From Candidatus Thorarchaeota archaeon (GTDB lineage Archaea > Asgardarchaeota > Thorarchaeia > Thorarchaeales > Thorarchaeaceae), in the NCBI GenBank assembly GCA_016839345.1, contig JAEOUL010000285.1:1-9272 (forward strand): DNA of 9,272 nucleotides. Reading direction: 5' to 3'. A program made the position numbers and the translations under genes. The notes below the pieces were generated by a model, which saw only the letters and a list, made by a program, of their open reading frames with translations, was not told where the DNA came from and made no database searches. Below are positions 1 to 6,755 of the stretch, in pieces. The number at the start of each line of letters is the position of its first letter. Position 1 is the stretch's first letter.

Positions 1-2
1 AT

Positions 3-152
3 ACTATCAGTGAGTCTATTGAATACTTGGCTCAGCGAGCAAAAGAATCTCGTGAAGATAGGAGTGCGGAACCAATCACTGGATCAGAGCTTGTGCTAGC
101 TTTCATTTTCTTCGGTCGAATCTGGGAGGATCAGCAAGAAGACACTGAATAG
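3..152 (+). CDS. C-terminal fragment of an unrecognised protein (5' end outside window)
   Basis: An open frame enters from the left edge and ends at TAG 150-152, giving the last 49 residues of a protein. The tail is charged (for example LAQRAKESREDRSAEP), then has a short hydrophobic stretch (ELVLAFIFFGRIW) and an acidic end (EDQQEDTE). The hydrophobic stretch is too short and interrupted to call a membrane helix. The stop lies only 8 bp from the convergent kinase stop, and the frame is uninterrupted over all 50 codons, so this is probably a true gene end. I do not recognise the family, and too little is visible to assign a function. Confidence 0.55.
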   Translation, partial: TISESIEYLAQRAKESREDRSAEPITGSELVLAFIFFGRIWEDQQEDTE

Positions 153-160
153 CTTTGGAT

Positions 161-1618
161 TTATGAAGTTGCTTCAAGGATATTTCCTATCTCAGCATTC
201 AGAAGTTTGTTGAATACAGAGTATAGTTTTTTGTAGACTTCTACATTTTCAGGAATTGGCTCCCGACGCTCTTCAATATGAAACATGTTTTCATAGGCTT
301 CAGGATAACCACTGTATACACCTGTCCCCACGGCTCCAAGCATCGCTGCACCGATAACCGTAGAGTCTTTCACCTTTGGGAGCACGATAGTCTTGTTTGT
401 ACAGTCTGCTTGTATCTGACGCCAAAGAGGAGAGTTTGCTCCCCCTCCATCAATCCGCAGCTCTTTAAACTCGAAGTCTAGCATTCCCTCCATCATTTCA
501 AGATACATGTTGATACCATACCCATTCGCCTCCATGATTGCTCTAGCAACATGCGCTTTGCTGTGTTGAAAACCAAGGTTATAGAAGATACCCAGGTTGT
601 AGGCCATGAAAGGAAAAATAACCATACCATCACTTCCTGCAGGAACAGTTGCAGCTGAAGATTCGATGATCTGATACACATCCTTCTCGGTCTGTGCTGC
701 TAAAGCCATTTCTGGTTCGCAATACTGATCTCGATACCACTTGTATGTGAGTCCAGTTCCTGGCACCACTCCTTCGAGAATCCACTTTCCCGGAATAGCT
801 GATGGGTTACAGAACATTACAAATGGTTCTTCCATGAATTCCTCAAGATGTGTGATTACGAATGTTCCAGTACCTGTTGTTGCCTTGACACGACCAGTTT
901 CAAATACACCCATACCTAAAGCAGAGCATTGTTGGTCACCACTACCCATGATTACAGGTGTTCCTTTTCGAAGACCAGTAGCCTTTGCAGCATTCCCACT
1001 GATATCCCCAATTGGTGTACCTGAATCTACTATATCTGTTAGTTTATCCATCGGAATCCCTGTAGATTGACAGAGCTCCTCAGACCATTGGAGAGTTTCG
1101 TGGTCGATAGGGCCAAATCTTGCATCAGCTGGAGAGCTGGCCAGAACATCGCATAGCTTGTTTCCAATAAATGCATCCAATAACACCCATTTGTATGCTT
1201 TTTTGAAGAGGTCAGGTTTGTTCTCAATGAACCACATCAGTTTGTTGACAGTTTTTCGAGGACCAATCTCTGAGGCCATTTCCTTGCTCTTGGCACTAGA
1301 CCTATTGTCAACCCAGGTGACTGTAGGTGCCAGTGGTTTTCCAGATTCATCTATCGGAGTTATTGAATCCCGAGTTGTGGTAACTACAACTCCTACTATT
1401 GCTTCAGCACCATGTTTACTACCAGCAAGAGCACGCTGCATCGTATTGGCTGATGTGCGCCAGAATGTGTTAGCAAGCTCTTCATGAGTTTTGAGTTCAG
1501 CTGGTTTTGGAGGATATTCTTCATGCGCTTTGCTGATTTCTCGGCCTTCTTCATCTATAATGACGGATCGTGTTCCCGTAGTACCAATATCAAAGATTGC
1601 GAACAGACGGTCACTCAT
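161..1618 (-). CDS. FGGY-family carbohydrate kinase (glycerol/xylulose kinase-like)
   Basis: Cytosolic ATP-dependent kinase of the FGGY (ASKHA fold) family, which phosphorylates a sugar or polyol. The 485 residues match the family's usual 480-520. Visible motifs, counted from the ATG at 1618: DIGTTGTR at 10-17 (phosphate-1 loop), TTTRD ending at Arg83-Asp84 (substrate region), SGDQQ with the expected catalytic Asp228, TGTGTF around 248-253 (phosphate-2 loop), and GGGANSPLWRQ from 391 (adenosine region). The start was chosen because GGTGATT (1622-1628, minus strand) is a good Shine-Dalgarno site just upstream. A TTG at 1648 would add ten residues before the natural N-terminus. GDQQ resembles glycerol kinases, but glycerol kinases have Arg-Glu where this protein has Arg-Asp, so the substrate is left open. 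It is divergent from the MBL hydrolase, and no sugar transporter or isomerase is nearby. Confidence 0.9.
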   Translation of the reverse strand: MSDRLFAIFDIGTTGTRSVIIDEEGREISKAHEEYPPKPAELKTHEELANTFWRTSANTMQRALAGSKHGAEAIVGVVVTTTRDSITPIDESGKPLAPTVTWVDNRSSAKSKEMASEIGPRKTVNKLMWFIENKPDLFKKAYKWVLLDAFIGNKLCDVLASSPADARFGPIDHETLQWSEELCQSTGIPMDKLTDIVDSGTPIGDISGNAAKATGLRKGTPVIMGSGDQQCSALGMGVFETGRVKATTGTGTFVITHLEEFMEEPFVMFCNPSAIPGKWILEGVVPGTGLTYKWYRDQYCEPEMALAAQTEKDVYQIIESSAATVPAGSDGMVIFPFMAYNLGIFYNLGFQHSKAHVARAIMEANGYGINMYLEMMEGMLDFEFKELRIDGGGANSPLWRQIQADCTNKTIVLPKVKDSTVIGAAMLGAVGTGVYSGYPEAYENMFHIEERREPIPENVEVYKKLYSVFNKLLNAEIGNILEATS

Positions 1619-1621
1619 AGG

Positions 1622-1628
1622 AATCACC
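1622..1628 (-). promoter_or_regulatory. Shine-Dalgarno site that fixes the kinase start
   Basis: On the minus strand GGTGATT precedes the ATG at 1618 by about 3-5 nt and is complementary to the 16S rRNA 3' tail. It supports the start at 1618 over the upstream in-frame TTG at 1648. Confidence 0.6.
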
Positions 1629-1652
1629 AACAGTCTGTTAATGTACAATGCG

Positions 1653-1661
1653 TCATATAGA
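1653..1661. promoter_or_regulatory. Candidate shared TATA element between divergent genes
   Basis: TCATATAGA (its reverse reads TCTATATGA) is the only strongly TATA-like run in the 89-bp gap between the kinase and the MBL hydrolase. With archaeal spacing of about 25 bp, minus-strand transcription would begin near 1630, just ahead of the kinase ribosome binding site. Plus-strand transcription would begin near 1683, ahead of the ATG at 1708. The near-symmetric core could serve both directions. This is inferred from position and composition only. Confidence 0.35.
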
Positions 1662-1707
1662 TTGTCCGACCATGAGAGTTATTTGTCATAGAAACGTCCG
1701 AATTGCG

Positions 1708-2640
1708 ATGGTAGACTATCCCGCTCATATAGAGATTGAACCACATATTCATCTTGTTAGAGGAAAATATGAAGGCCGTTTCCCTGAAGCAAACACTTTG
1801 CTAATCGATGATGAGATACTCACTCTTGTAGACGCAGGTTCACATCCCGAGCAAGTCATATCGACTCTAAGAGATTTAGGTTATCAACCAGAAGATCTCG
1901 ATCGTATCATATTAACACATTATCACGCTGATCACAAGGGTCACACTATGTATTTTCGACGTTTATCCGGTTGCGAAGTATTATGTCACCCATTGGCAAG
2001 AGAACCAGTCGAAAGTTTTGAAACTATGATGAAGACCATTGGGATTGTCAGTCCAGATACAAAAAAACAGTGGTTGAGATTACTAGAATCGAGACTACCA
2101 CACGTGCAAGATGACTATATTGTGGATGACACATTTCGAGATGATAGACCAATAGATTGTGGTGAAGTTCAACTCATCCCTATCCATTCGCCAGGTCATA
2201 CTCACGATCATACTTGTTTTGGTATCAATGGACTTGAGAAGATACTTCTTGTTGATATAGACCTCACAGATTTCGGACCATGGTATGGAAATATCGTGAG
2301 TGACCTAGAGGATTTCAAGCAGTCTATTGAAAGAATAATCGAATTGCAACCAAAAATGGGTATCAGCAGTCATCTTCTGGATCCAGTGACGGAGGAACTT
2401 GATGAGCAGCTAAGAAGCTACTTAGCGTTCTTCAACAAACGCAATCAACAAATTCTCCATCATGTTGCACAAGGAGTTGATACTGTTAAACAGCTTGCTC
2501 AAGTTCCAATAATCTATCCTCGAATTCCCTATTCAGTTTACCTTCTTTTCGAAGAAATCATGCTCGATAAGCACATTGAATATCTTTCCAAGAATGACCT
2601 TGTTCTTCTCGAGGATGGGCATATTCAGGTTCAAAGATAA
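1708..2640 (+). CDS. Metallo-beta-lactamase-fold hydrolase (glyoxalase II/LACTB2-like)
   Basis: Predicted cytosolic binuclear metal hydrolase with a complete ligand set, counted from the ATG at 1708: HYHADH at 71-76 (His71, His73, Asp75, His76), His164 in HSPGHTHDH, Asp183 in LLVDIDLTDFG, and His222 in SSHLL. After the catalytic domain (about 1-225), a helical C-terminal segment (about 230-310) resembles the tail that completes the substrate pocket in LACTB2/glyoxalase II-like members. The length of about 310 residues fits. Substrates in this group range from thioesters to nucleic acids, so none is assigned. In-frame ATGs also occur at 1648 and 1672. The start at 1708 is preferred because it lies about 25 nt after the transcription start expected from the TATA-like element, but no clear ribosome binding site marks any of the three. 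The 3' end faces enoyl-CoA hydratase A across 25 bp. Confidence 0.82.
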   Translation: MVDYPAHIEIEPHIHLVRGKYEGRFPEANTLLIDDEILTLVDAGSHPEQVISTLRDLGYQPEDLDRIILTHYHADHKGHTMYFRRLSGCEVLCHPLAREPVESFETMMKTIGIVSPDTKKQWLRLLESRLPHVQDDYIVDDTFRDDRPIDCGEVQLIPIHSPGHTHDHTCFGINGLEKILLVDIDLTDFGPWYGNIVSDLEDFKQSIERIIELQPKMGISSHLLDPVTEELDEQLRSYLAFFNKRNQQILHHVAQGVDTVKQLAQVPIIYPRIPYSVYLLFEEIMLDKHIEYLSKNDLVLLEDGHIQVQR

Positions 2641-2665
2641 TAGTACAAATATTTCAATGTCAAAT

Positions 2666-3451
2666 CTACTTGTGTTTGAATTCAGCCTTGCGCTTCTCAA
2701 GAAAAGCTGCTACACCTTCCTCCTTGTCCTCTGTATCAAAGGTTTGACAAAACGCATCAAGCTCGAAGGCCAGATGTTCATCGAGTGGTAGCTGCCAAGC
2801 ATTCTGTATAGACTGTTTTGCTAGATTAAGGGCCATTCCTGGTCTTTGTACTAATTTCTTTGCAAGTTCTAAAACACCTGCTTTGAGTTCATCTACAGAG
2901 CTGAAGACTTTGCTCACAAGACCAATTCTCAATGCTTCCTGAGCAGTTATCAAATCACCAGTAAGAATGAGTTCTTTGGCAATGCCAAGGCCAACAAGCC
3001 TGGACATTCTAACAGTTCCACCATTGCCAGGAATAGTACCAAGATTGATTTCTGGAAGACCTAATTTTGCATTAATGGATGCATAGCGGATATCGCATGC
3101 AAGTGCGAGCTCACAGCCTCCACCAAGAGCATATCCATTTACAGCACAAATAATTGGCTTCTTCATGGATGTCATGTACTGAGCTATCTCTCTACTAGGG
3201 TCAACAACTTCCCGGATGGTCTTCGAGTTCCGACCAATAAAATCAGTTACATCTGCTCCAGAAATGAATGCTTTCTCTCCACTTCCAGTGAGAATTACTA
3301 CTCTGATGGAGGGATCTTCGTTAGCTTGTTTCAACAGCTCTAGTAGTTTCTGCTTCACATCAATATTGAGTGCATTGTATCTATCCTGCCGATTAATTGT
3401 AATTGTGGCTATCGATTCTTTTGCATCGTATATCACCAGATCTTCTGACAT
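2666..3451 (-). CDS. Enoyl-CoA hydratase/crotonase family protein A
   Basis: Crotonase-fold enzyme of 261 residues, expected to hydrate a 2-enoyl-CoA to a 3-hydroxyacyl-CoA in the cytosol. SGADVTDF at 64-71 forms part of the oxyanion hole and CoA site. GGGCELALACDIRYA carries Glu114, and LGLPEINLGTIPG carries Glu134. These match the two catalytic glutamates of true enoyl-CoA hydratases, so water addition is the most likely reaction, probably on short-chain substrates such as crotonyl-CoA. It is the last gene of the four-gene minus-strand cluster and starts 19 nt after the dehydrogenase stop. Only a weak purine-rich ribosome binding site (GAGAAG) is present, which suggests reliance on translation of the upstream gene. 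An ungapped hand alignment gives about 64% identity to paralogue B (167 of 261), with the last 28 residues identical. Confidence 0.93.
   Translation of the reverse strand: MSEDLVIYDAKESIATITINRQDRYNALNIDVKQKLLELLKQANEDPSIRVVILTGSGEKAFISGADVTDFIGRNSKTIREVVDPSREIAQYMTSMKKPIICAVNGYALGGGCELALACDIRYASINAKLGLPEINLGTIPGNGGTVRMSRLVGLGIAKELILTGDLITAQEALRIGLVSKVFSSVDELKAGVLELAKKLVQRPGMALNLAKQSIQNAWQLPLDEHLAFELDAFCQTFDTEDKEEGVAAFLEKRKAEFKHK
2669..2752 (-). repeat. 3'-end segment nearly identical to that of paralogue B (copy 1)
   Basis: The last 28 codons before the stop of crotonase A. They differ from the matching segment at 5417-5500 at 5 of 84 bases, all synonymous by hand comparison. The genes diverge more elsewhere: about 10 of 47 bases differ around the conserved catalytic-Glu114 region. 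Confidence 0.75.
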
Positions 3452-3470
3452 GGTCTTCTCACGTCCACTT

Positions 3471-4598
3471 TTACTGAAGCATTTTAGGAAGGCTATAGCA
3501 ATCTCCGAATTCTTGTTGGAGTTTCTTTAACTCCTCTCGAACAGTTCCAAAGCCTAGCCGTTCAATGGTCTCAAAGGGTCCTTCTTTGTAGTTCGATCCC
3601 AGCTTCATAGCCTTGTCTATATCTTCTTTTGATGCAATTCCATCTTCAAATTCAATCATCGCTTCTCTTAGATATGGCATGATTATCCTGTTGACTAACC
3701 AAGATGGATCTGCTCCTTTGGGCTCTTCGAGTGAAAGTTTCTGACCGTCTTCATAGACATAGAAGCCTTTTCCAGCCTTCCTTCCAATTCTACCTTCTTC
3801 AACGAACTTCTTGAGTGTATCAGGTACCTTGTAACATTCTCCCAGTTCCCTCTCCAATGTACTCATAGTACCTAATGATACGTCCAAACCTACAAAGTCG
3901 GACAGTTCCAAGGATCCCATAGGTGTGTTGAACTGCTCTTTCATAGCTGTATCAATCTCTTCAGCACTTGCCAAACCCTGTTCATAGATATACAATACTG
4001 CTCTCGAAATCTGCATTCGGAGTCTGTTGACTATGAACCCCGGGCTATCTATTGCCTTCACAGTAATTTTCCTCTGCTTCTCACCAACTTCTAAAGCAGT
4101 CAGAATGGTATCTTCGTCCGTTTCTTTTCCTTTGATGACCTCTAGGAGCTTCATTGCTGGAACTGGAGAGAAATAATGCATCCCAATGACCTTATTTGGT
4201 CGGTTCGTGACCTTGCCAAGCTCGGTTATACTGAGGGAAGAGGTGTTGGATGCTAGGATTGTGTGAGGTTTTGCGACATTGTCCATTTCCTTGAACAGTT
4301 TCTTCTTGACATCCATGTTTTCAAAGACAGCCTCTATGACCAAATCTACGTCACTGACTGCTTCGTCTAGATATGTAGTTGTAACTAGTTGACTAATTAT
4401 CTTCTCACCAGCTTCTTGTGATAATTTACCTCGTTTTACACCGGAATCGACGTAGCTGTTGAGTTTCGAAAGACCTCGTTTTATTGCGGCATCGTCCAGA
4501 TCCATCATTATAACATCATATCCAGATGCTCTTGATACATATGAGATTCCAGCTCCCATAAGACCAGCACCAATGACAGCTATCTTTCTGACCTTCAT
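3471..4598 (-). CDS. 3-hydroxyacyl-CoA dehydrogenase with duplicated C-terminal domain
   Basis: NAD-dependent oxidation of (S)-3-hydroxyacyl-CoA to 3-oxoacyl-CoA (or the reverse), probably on 3-hydroxybutyryl-CoA. Counted from the ATG at 4598 (375 residues): Rossmann GAGLMGAG at 10-17, Asp33 expected to hold the NAD ribose and favour NAD over NADP, SNTSSL at 117-122, His141 in GMHYFSPVP, Glu153 in KLLEVIKG, and Asn191 in DSPGFIVNRL. All expected catalytic positions are present. The first 3HCDH C-terminal domain ends near AGKGFYVY (about 275-282), and a second copy follows (about 293-365, with VNRIIMPYLREA). Single-domain enzymes end near 280-290. A GTG at 4607 overlapping the upstream stop is possible, but GGAG lies 8 nt before the ATG at 4598, which puts the start directly before the Rossmann fold. 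The order dehydrogenase then hydratase A matches the domain order of the archaeal fused enzyme. Confidence 0.93.
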   Translation of the reverse strand: MKVRKIAVIGAGLMGAGISYVSRASGYDVIMMDLDDAAIKRGLSKLNSYVDSGVKRGKLSQEAGEKIISQLVTTTYLDEAVSDVDLVIEAVFENMDVKKKLFKEMDNVAKPHTILASNTSSLSITELGKVTNRPNKVIGMHYFSPVPAMKLLEVIKGKETDEDTILTALEVGEKQRKITVKAIDSPGFIVNRLRMQISRAVLYIYEQGLASAEEIDTAMKEQFNTPMGSLELSDFVGLDVSLGTMSTLERELGECYKVPDTLKKFVEEGRIGRKAGKGFYVYEDGQKLSLEEPKGADPSWLVNRIIMPYLREAMIEFEDGIASKEDIDKAMKLGSNYKEGPFETIERLGFGTVREELKKLQQEFGDCYSLPKMLQ

Positions 4599-4603
4599 AT
4601 CCT

Positions 4604-4609
4604 TCACTC
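4604..4609 (-). promoter_or_regulatory. Ribosome binding site overlapping the nitroreductase stop
   Basis: On the minus strand the nitroreductase ends in a GAG codon and TGA stop, creating GGAGTGA. Its GGAG lies 8 nt before the ATG at 4598. This decides the dehydrogenase start and suggests translational coupling between the two genes. Confidence 0.6.
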
Positions 4610-5368
4610 CTTTTTCCTGAAAGCTATCCTTGTGTATGGTTTACCCCAACGTTCATCGTATAGTATTCCCTCAAGAGGTGGTCGACTAGGTCCGATATGT
4701 CTTGCAGAAACTGGGATACCAATACAAAAAGCTGTCAAAGGTGTCCAAATAGGTGGAATACCAATTCTCTCACGAATCATTTGAGTGTGCCGTGAGTCTG
4801 AACATACAAGAGCTTCATAGCCGCAACCATATCCCATTGCAGTTGCAACCATCCACATATTTTGGATAGCCATACCTGCAACAACAGAACCAAAGAGTTC
4901 ATTGGGATACAGTTTTGTTGCATCGTGCCACGCATGGCTTGCACACACAATTATGACAGTGTCACTCTTTTCGGGATATCTGAATAGTTCCCCTTCTCGA
5001 AGTCGTGAGAAAACAGCCGCTCGAAACTCATCTGCGATGTACCAATTTCTACCACTTGTTAATTCAAAAGGAGAATTACCGAATACAGTTTGGGCATTTT
5101 CTTGTGCAATATCAGCAAGAAACTCTTTTGTCCCCTGATCATCTCGTATCACGATTAACCGGATCATTAGCATGTTCTCAGGGCTTGGGGCATGTCTGGC
5201 TGCTTCTAAAATCAACTCGATGTGCTCATCTGGGATTTTTCCGCCAGTGAACTCACGAATCGAACGGCGAGCCCAGACATGTTTTAGGACTTCTAGGCCT
5301 GATGCGACTTTGGTGTCTTCAGTCTTTTTACTACTAATATCAGGTTTTTCTTCTGCATTCGTTGTCAT
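4604..5368 (-). CDS. Nitroreductase-family flavoprotein
   Basis: Predicted FMN-dependent oxidoreductase of the nitroreductase fold, 254 residues. After a polar, probably disordered N-terminal extension (about 1-24), the usual FMN-binding start is seen: ARRSIREF at 33-40 with Arg34, Arg35, Ser36 and Arg38, followed by EAARHAPSPEN. The central FGSVVAGMAIQNMWMVATAMG is the family's dimer/flavin helix, and IGIPVSARHIGPSRPPLEG plus DERWGKPY form the usual C-terminal signature. The start is well set by GAGGTGAGGAT directly before the ATG at 5368. It sits 45 nt after crotonase B, and its stop lies 5 nt before the dehydrogenase ATG, so it is part of the beta-oxidation operon. Family members reduce nitro compounds, quinones or enoates, dehalogenate, or modify flavins. 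The true substrate is unknown. A role in acyl-CoA redox chemistry is an inference from context only. Confidence 0.88.
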   Translation of the reverse strand: MTTNAEEKPDISSKKTEDTKVASGLEVLKHVWARRSIREFTGGKIPDEHIELILEAARHAPSPENMLMIRLIVIRDDQGTKEFLADIAQENAQTVFGNSPFELTSGRNWYIADEFRAAVFSRLREGELFRYPEKSDTVIIVCASHAWHDATKLYPNELFGSVVAGMAIQNMWMVATAMGYGCGYEALVCSDSRHTQMIRERIGIPPIWTPLTAFCIGIPVSARHIGPSRPPLEGILYDERWGKPYTRIAFRKKE

Positions 5369-5413
5369 ATCCTCACCTCAGGAGCTGACACGCATTCAAT
5401 AAATCATACACAA

Positions 5414-6199
5414 TCACTTGTGTTTGAATTCAGCCTTGCGCTTTTCAAGAAAAGCTGCTACACCTTCTTCCTTGTCCTCGGTATCGAATGTTTGACAAAA
5501 CACGTCAAGCTCAAAGGCAAGATTATCACGGAGCGATTGTTGCCAAGAATTGTTCAGTGATTGCTTTGCTAATTTGATGGCCACCCCAGGTTTTTCAACT
5601 AGCTTTGCGGCAAGCTCTTTTACACCTTCATGGAGGGCTTCAATAGAATCAAACACTTTGTTTACTAGACCTATTCTTAACGCTTCGTCAGCTTTAATCT
5701 GATCTCCTGTGAATACAAGCTCTTTGGCATTCCCAAGACCTACAAGTCGCGGAAGTCTGACTGTTCCTCCATAACCTGGGATGATTCCGAGAAGAATCTC
5801 AGGTTGACCAAATCTAGCATTTGCTGATGCGTATCGGATATCACAAGCCATGGCGAGCTCACAACCCCCTCCTAGAGCAAAACCATTGACTGCTGCGATT
5901 ACTGGTTTACCAATTGATTCAATATATACACTAAGATCTTGTCCTTGTATAACTGCAGGACGTACTTCTTTGGAGTCTATACCTGGAAATCCAGTGATAT
6001 CAGCCCCTGCGGCAAACGCTTTTTCTCCAGCACCGGTCAAAACAATAACTCTCACTGAATCATCATCTTCAGCTTTCTTGAAGAAATCACTCAGAGCTGC
6101 TCTAACAGTTTGGTTCAGAGCATTGTACTTTGCAGGTCGATTAATTGTGATGGTAGCGACGCCATCAGCAACTTCATAGAGAACTTCCTCTTCAGACAT
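5414..6199 (-). CDS. Enoyl-CoA hydratase/crotonase family protein B
   Basis: First gene of the four-gene minus-strand cluster and a paralogue of crotonase A of identical length (261 residues). AGADITGF at 64-71 contributes to the oxyanion/CoA site. GGGCELAMACDIRYA carries Glu114 and FGQPEILLGIIPG carries Glu134, so both hydratase glutamates are kept. Differences from A concentrate in the helices around 31-45 and 79-100 (the latter lines the acyl pocket in this family), which suggests different chain-length or branch preference rather than loss of activity. The ATG at 6199 has a strong AGGAGGAA ribosome binding site about 7 nt upstream, stronger than that of A, as expected for the first gene of an operon. 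Its 3' end is almost identical to that of A. Confidence 0.93.
   Translation of the reverse strand: MSEEEVLYEVADGVATITINRPAKYNALNQTVRAALSDFFKKAEDDDSVRVIVLTGAGEKAFAAGADITGFPGIDSKEVRPAVIQGQDLSVYIESIGKPVIAAVNGFALGGGCELAMACDIRYASANARFGQPEILLGIIPGYGGTVRLPRLVGLGNAKELVFTGDQIKADEALRIGLVNKVFDSIEALHEGVKELAAKLVEKPGVAIKLAKQSLNNSWQQSLRDNLAFELDVFCQTFDTEDKEEGVAAFLEKRKAEFKHK
5417..5500 (-). repeat. 3'-end segment nearly identical to that of paralogue A (copy 2)
   Basis: Partner of the segment at 2669-2752. It encodes the identical 28-residue C-terminus, beginning FCQTFDTEDKEEG, with 79 of 84 bases matching. An uninterrupted 27-base match lies directly next to the stop codons. Confidence 0.75.
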
Positions 6200-6239
6200 A
6201 GCAGTTCCTCCTAGCTATTGGGAACTCTGTTTCATGGGT

Positions 6240-6248
6240 GAGTAATAA
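6240..6248 (-). promoter_or_regulatory. Candidate TATA box for the crotonase-B operon
   Basis: On the minus strand GCGAAGGCTTATTACT holds a purine-rich BRE-like stretch followed by CTTATTACT. Transcription beginning about 25 nt downstream would give a leader of roughly 20 nt carrying the AGGAGG site of crotonase B. The match to the archaeal consensus is modest. An alternative AT-rich element lies at 6282-6289 on the same strand. Confidence 0.3.
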
Positions 6249-6280
6249 GCCTTCGCGCGTATGATTGCAGAAGCACTCAA

Positions 6281-6288
6281 TCTTTAAT
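6281..6288 (+). promoter_or_regulatory. Candidate TATA box for the small plus-strand gene
   Basis: TCTTTAAT lies about 50 bp before the ATG at 6335. Transcription starting about 25 nt downstream, near 6310, would leave a leader of about 25 nt containing GGAG at 6322-6325. Weak, position-based evidence. Confidence 0.25.
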
Positions 6289-6334
6289 TGCTTGTTTGTC
6301 ATTATTAGAAACGTACCACTCGGAGTGTGGAGTG

Positions 6335-6688
6335 ATGGTTAGCTCGGATAGGAGAGATTTATGGTGTCAGAGCCTCAGTGCGATGAAGGCATCTCTTATG
6401 AGCTCCTACGAATTCAAGACAGTCGTTCAGGAAGAAGCGCAGCTTATTAATGGACTCATCAATATCAAGAAGGATTACATTGTATTCTCTGGATACAGGC
6501 GGAATGCTGGCAGACGAAGATTAGATGATGTCAAGGGTGTGATTGACACAGCACTTGAGAAACTCGAATGTTGTAAATCGGATGAAGCTTCCCGTATCTA
6601 TTTAGAAACATTGAAAGCGGTGACAATGCAGACCAACTGGGCTTCAATTTTGGAGAAACTATCCAAGTATGATCGTGTCTTGCATTGA
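6335..6688 (+). CDS. Small unknown helical protein
   Basis: An ORF of 117 residues that I do not recognise. It has no signal peptide or membrane segment. The sequence reads as mostly amphipathic helix, with a basic patch near the middle (GYRRNAGRRRLDDVKG, about 53-68) and three cysteines, two adjacent (Cys79-Cys80 in LECC). The start at 6335 is chosen because GGAG at 6322-6325 lies 9 nt upstream. The frame can be extended to a TTG at 6296, but that has no ribosome binding site and overlaps the likely promoter. It stands between two minus-strand operons, with the ferredoxin gene 67 bp downstream in the same direction. The basic patch could contact nucleic acid, but nothing in the sequence proves it. 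Confidence 0.6.
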   Translation: MVSSDRRDLWCQSLSAMKASLMSSYEFKTVVQEEAQLINGLINIKKDYIVFSGYRRNAGRRRLDDVKGVIDTALEKLECCKSDEASRIYLETLKAVTMQTNWASILEKLSKYDRVLH

Positions 6689-6722
6689 TACCAAATCTAT
6701 GTCACAAAACTATCATCCATAT

Positions 6723-6731
6723 GACTAAATT
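6723..6731 (+). promoter_or_regulatory. Candidate TATA box for a leaderless ferredoxin transcript
   Basis: ACTAAATTC lies 25-33 nt before the GTG at 6756, the distance expected between a TATA box and the start of a transcript that begins at the start codon. No ribosome binding site precedes the GTG, which fits leaderless translation. Confidence 0.35.
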
Positions 6732-6755
6732 CTTTGTTAGTTCCAAATTCAACAG

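Noticed and set aside
741..1487. Plus-strand open frames of about 109 codons inside the kinase region
   Set aside because: They lie antisense to a kinase with intact motifs along its whole length and show no recognisable domain or ribosome binding site.
2641..2665. Possible terminator between the convergent MBL and crotonase A genes
   Set aside because: No stem can be drawn; only a mildly T-rich tract is present on the minus strand, which is too weak to annotate.
4605..4607. GTG start of the dehydrogenase overlapping the nitroreductase stop (GTGA)
   Set aside because: The purine-rich site would touch the start codon with no spacing, whereas the ATG at 4598 has GGAG at 8 nt and fits the family N-terminus.
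6249..6276. Imperfect inverted repeat GCCTTC/GAAGC in the crotonase-B upstream region
   Set aside because: The arms are only about 5 bases with a bulge and a long loop; not distinguishable from chance.
6296..6334. TTG at 6296 as the start of the small helical protein
   Set aside because: It has no ribosome binding site and overlaps the likely promoter; the ATG at 6335 has GGAG 9 nt upstream.
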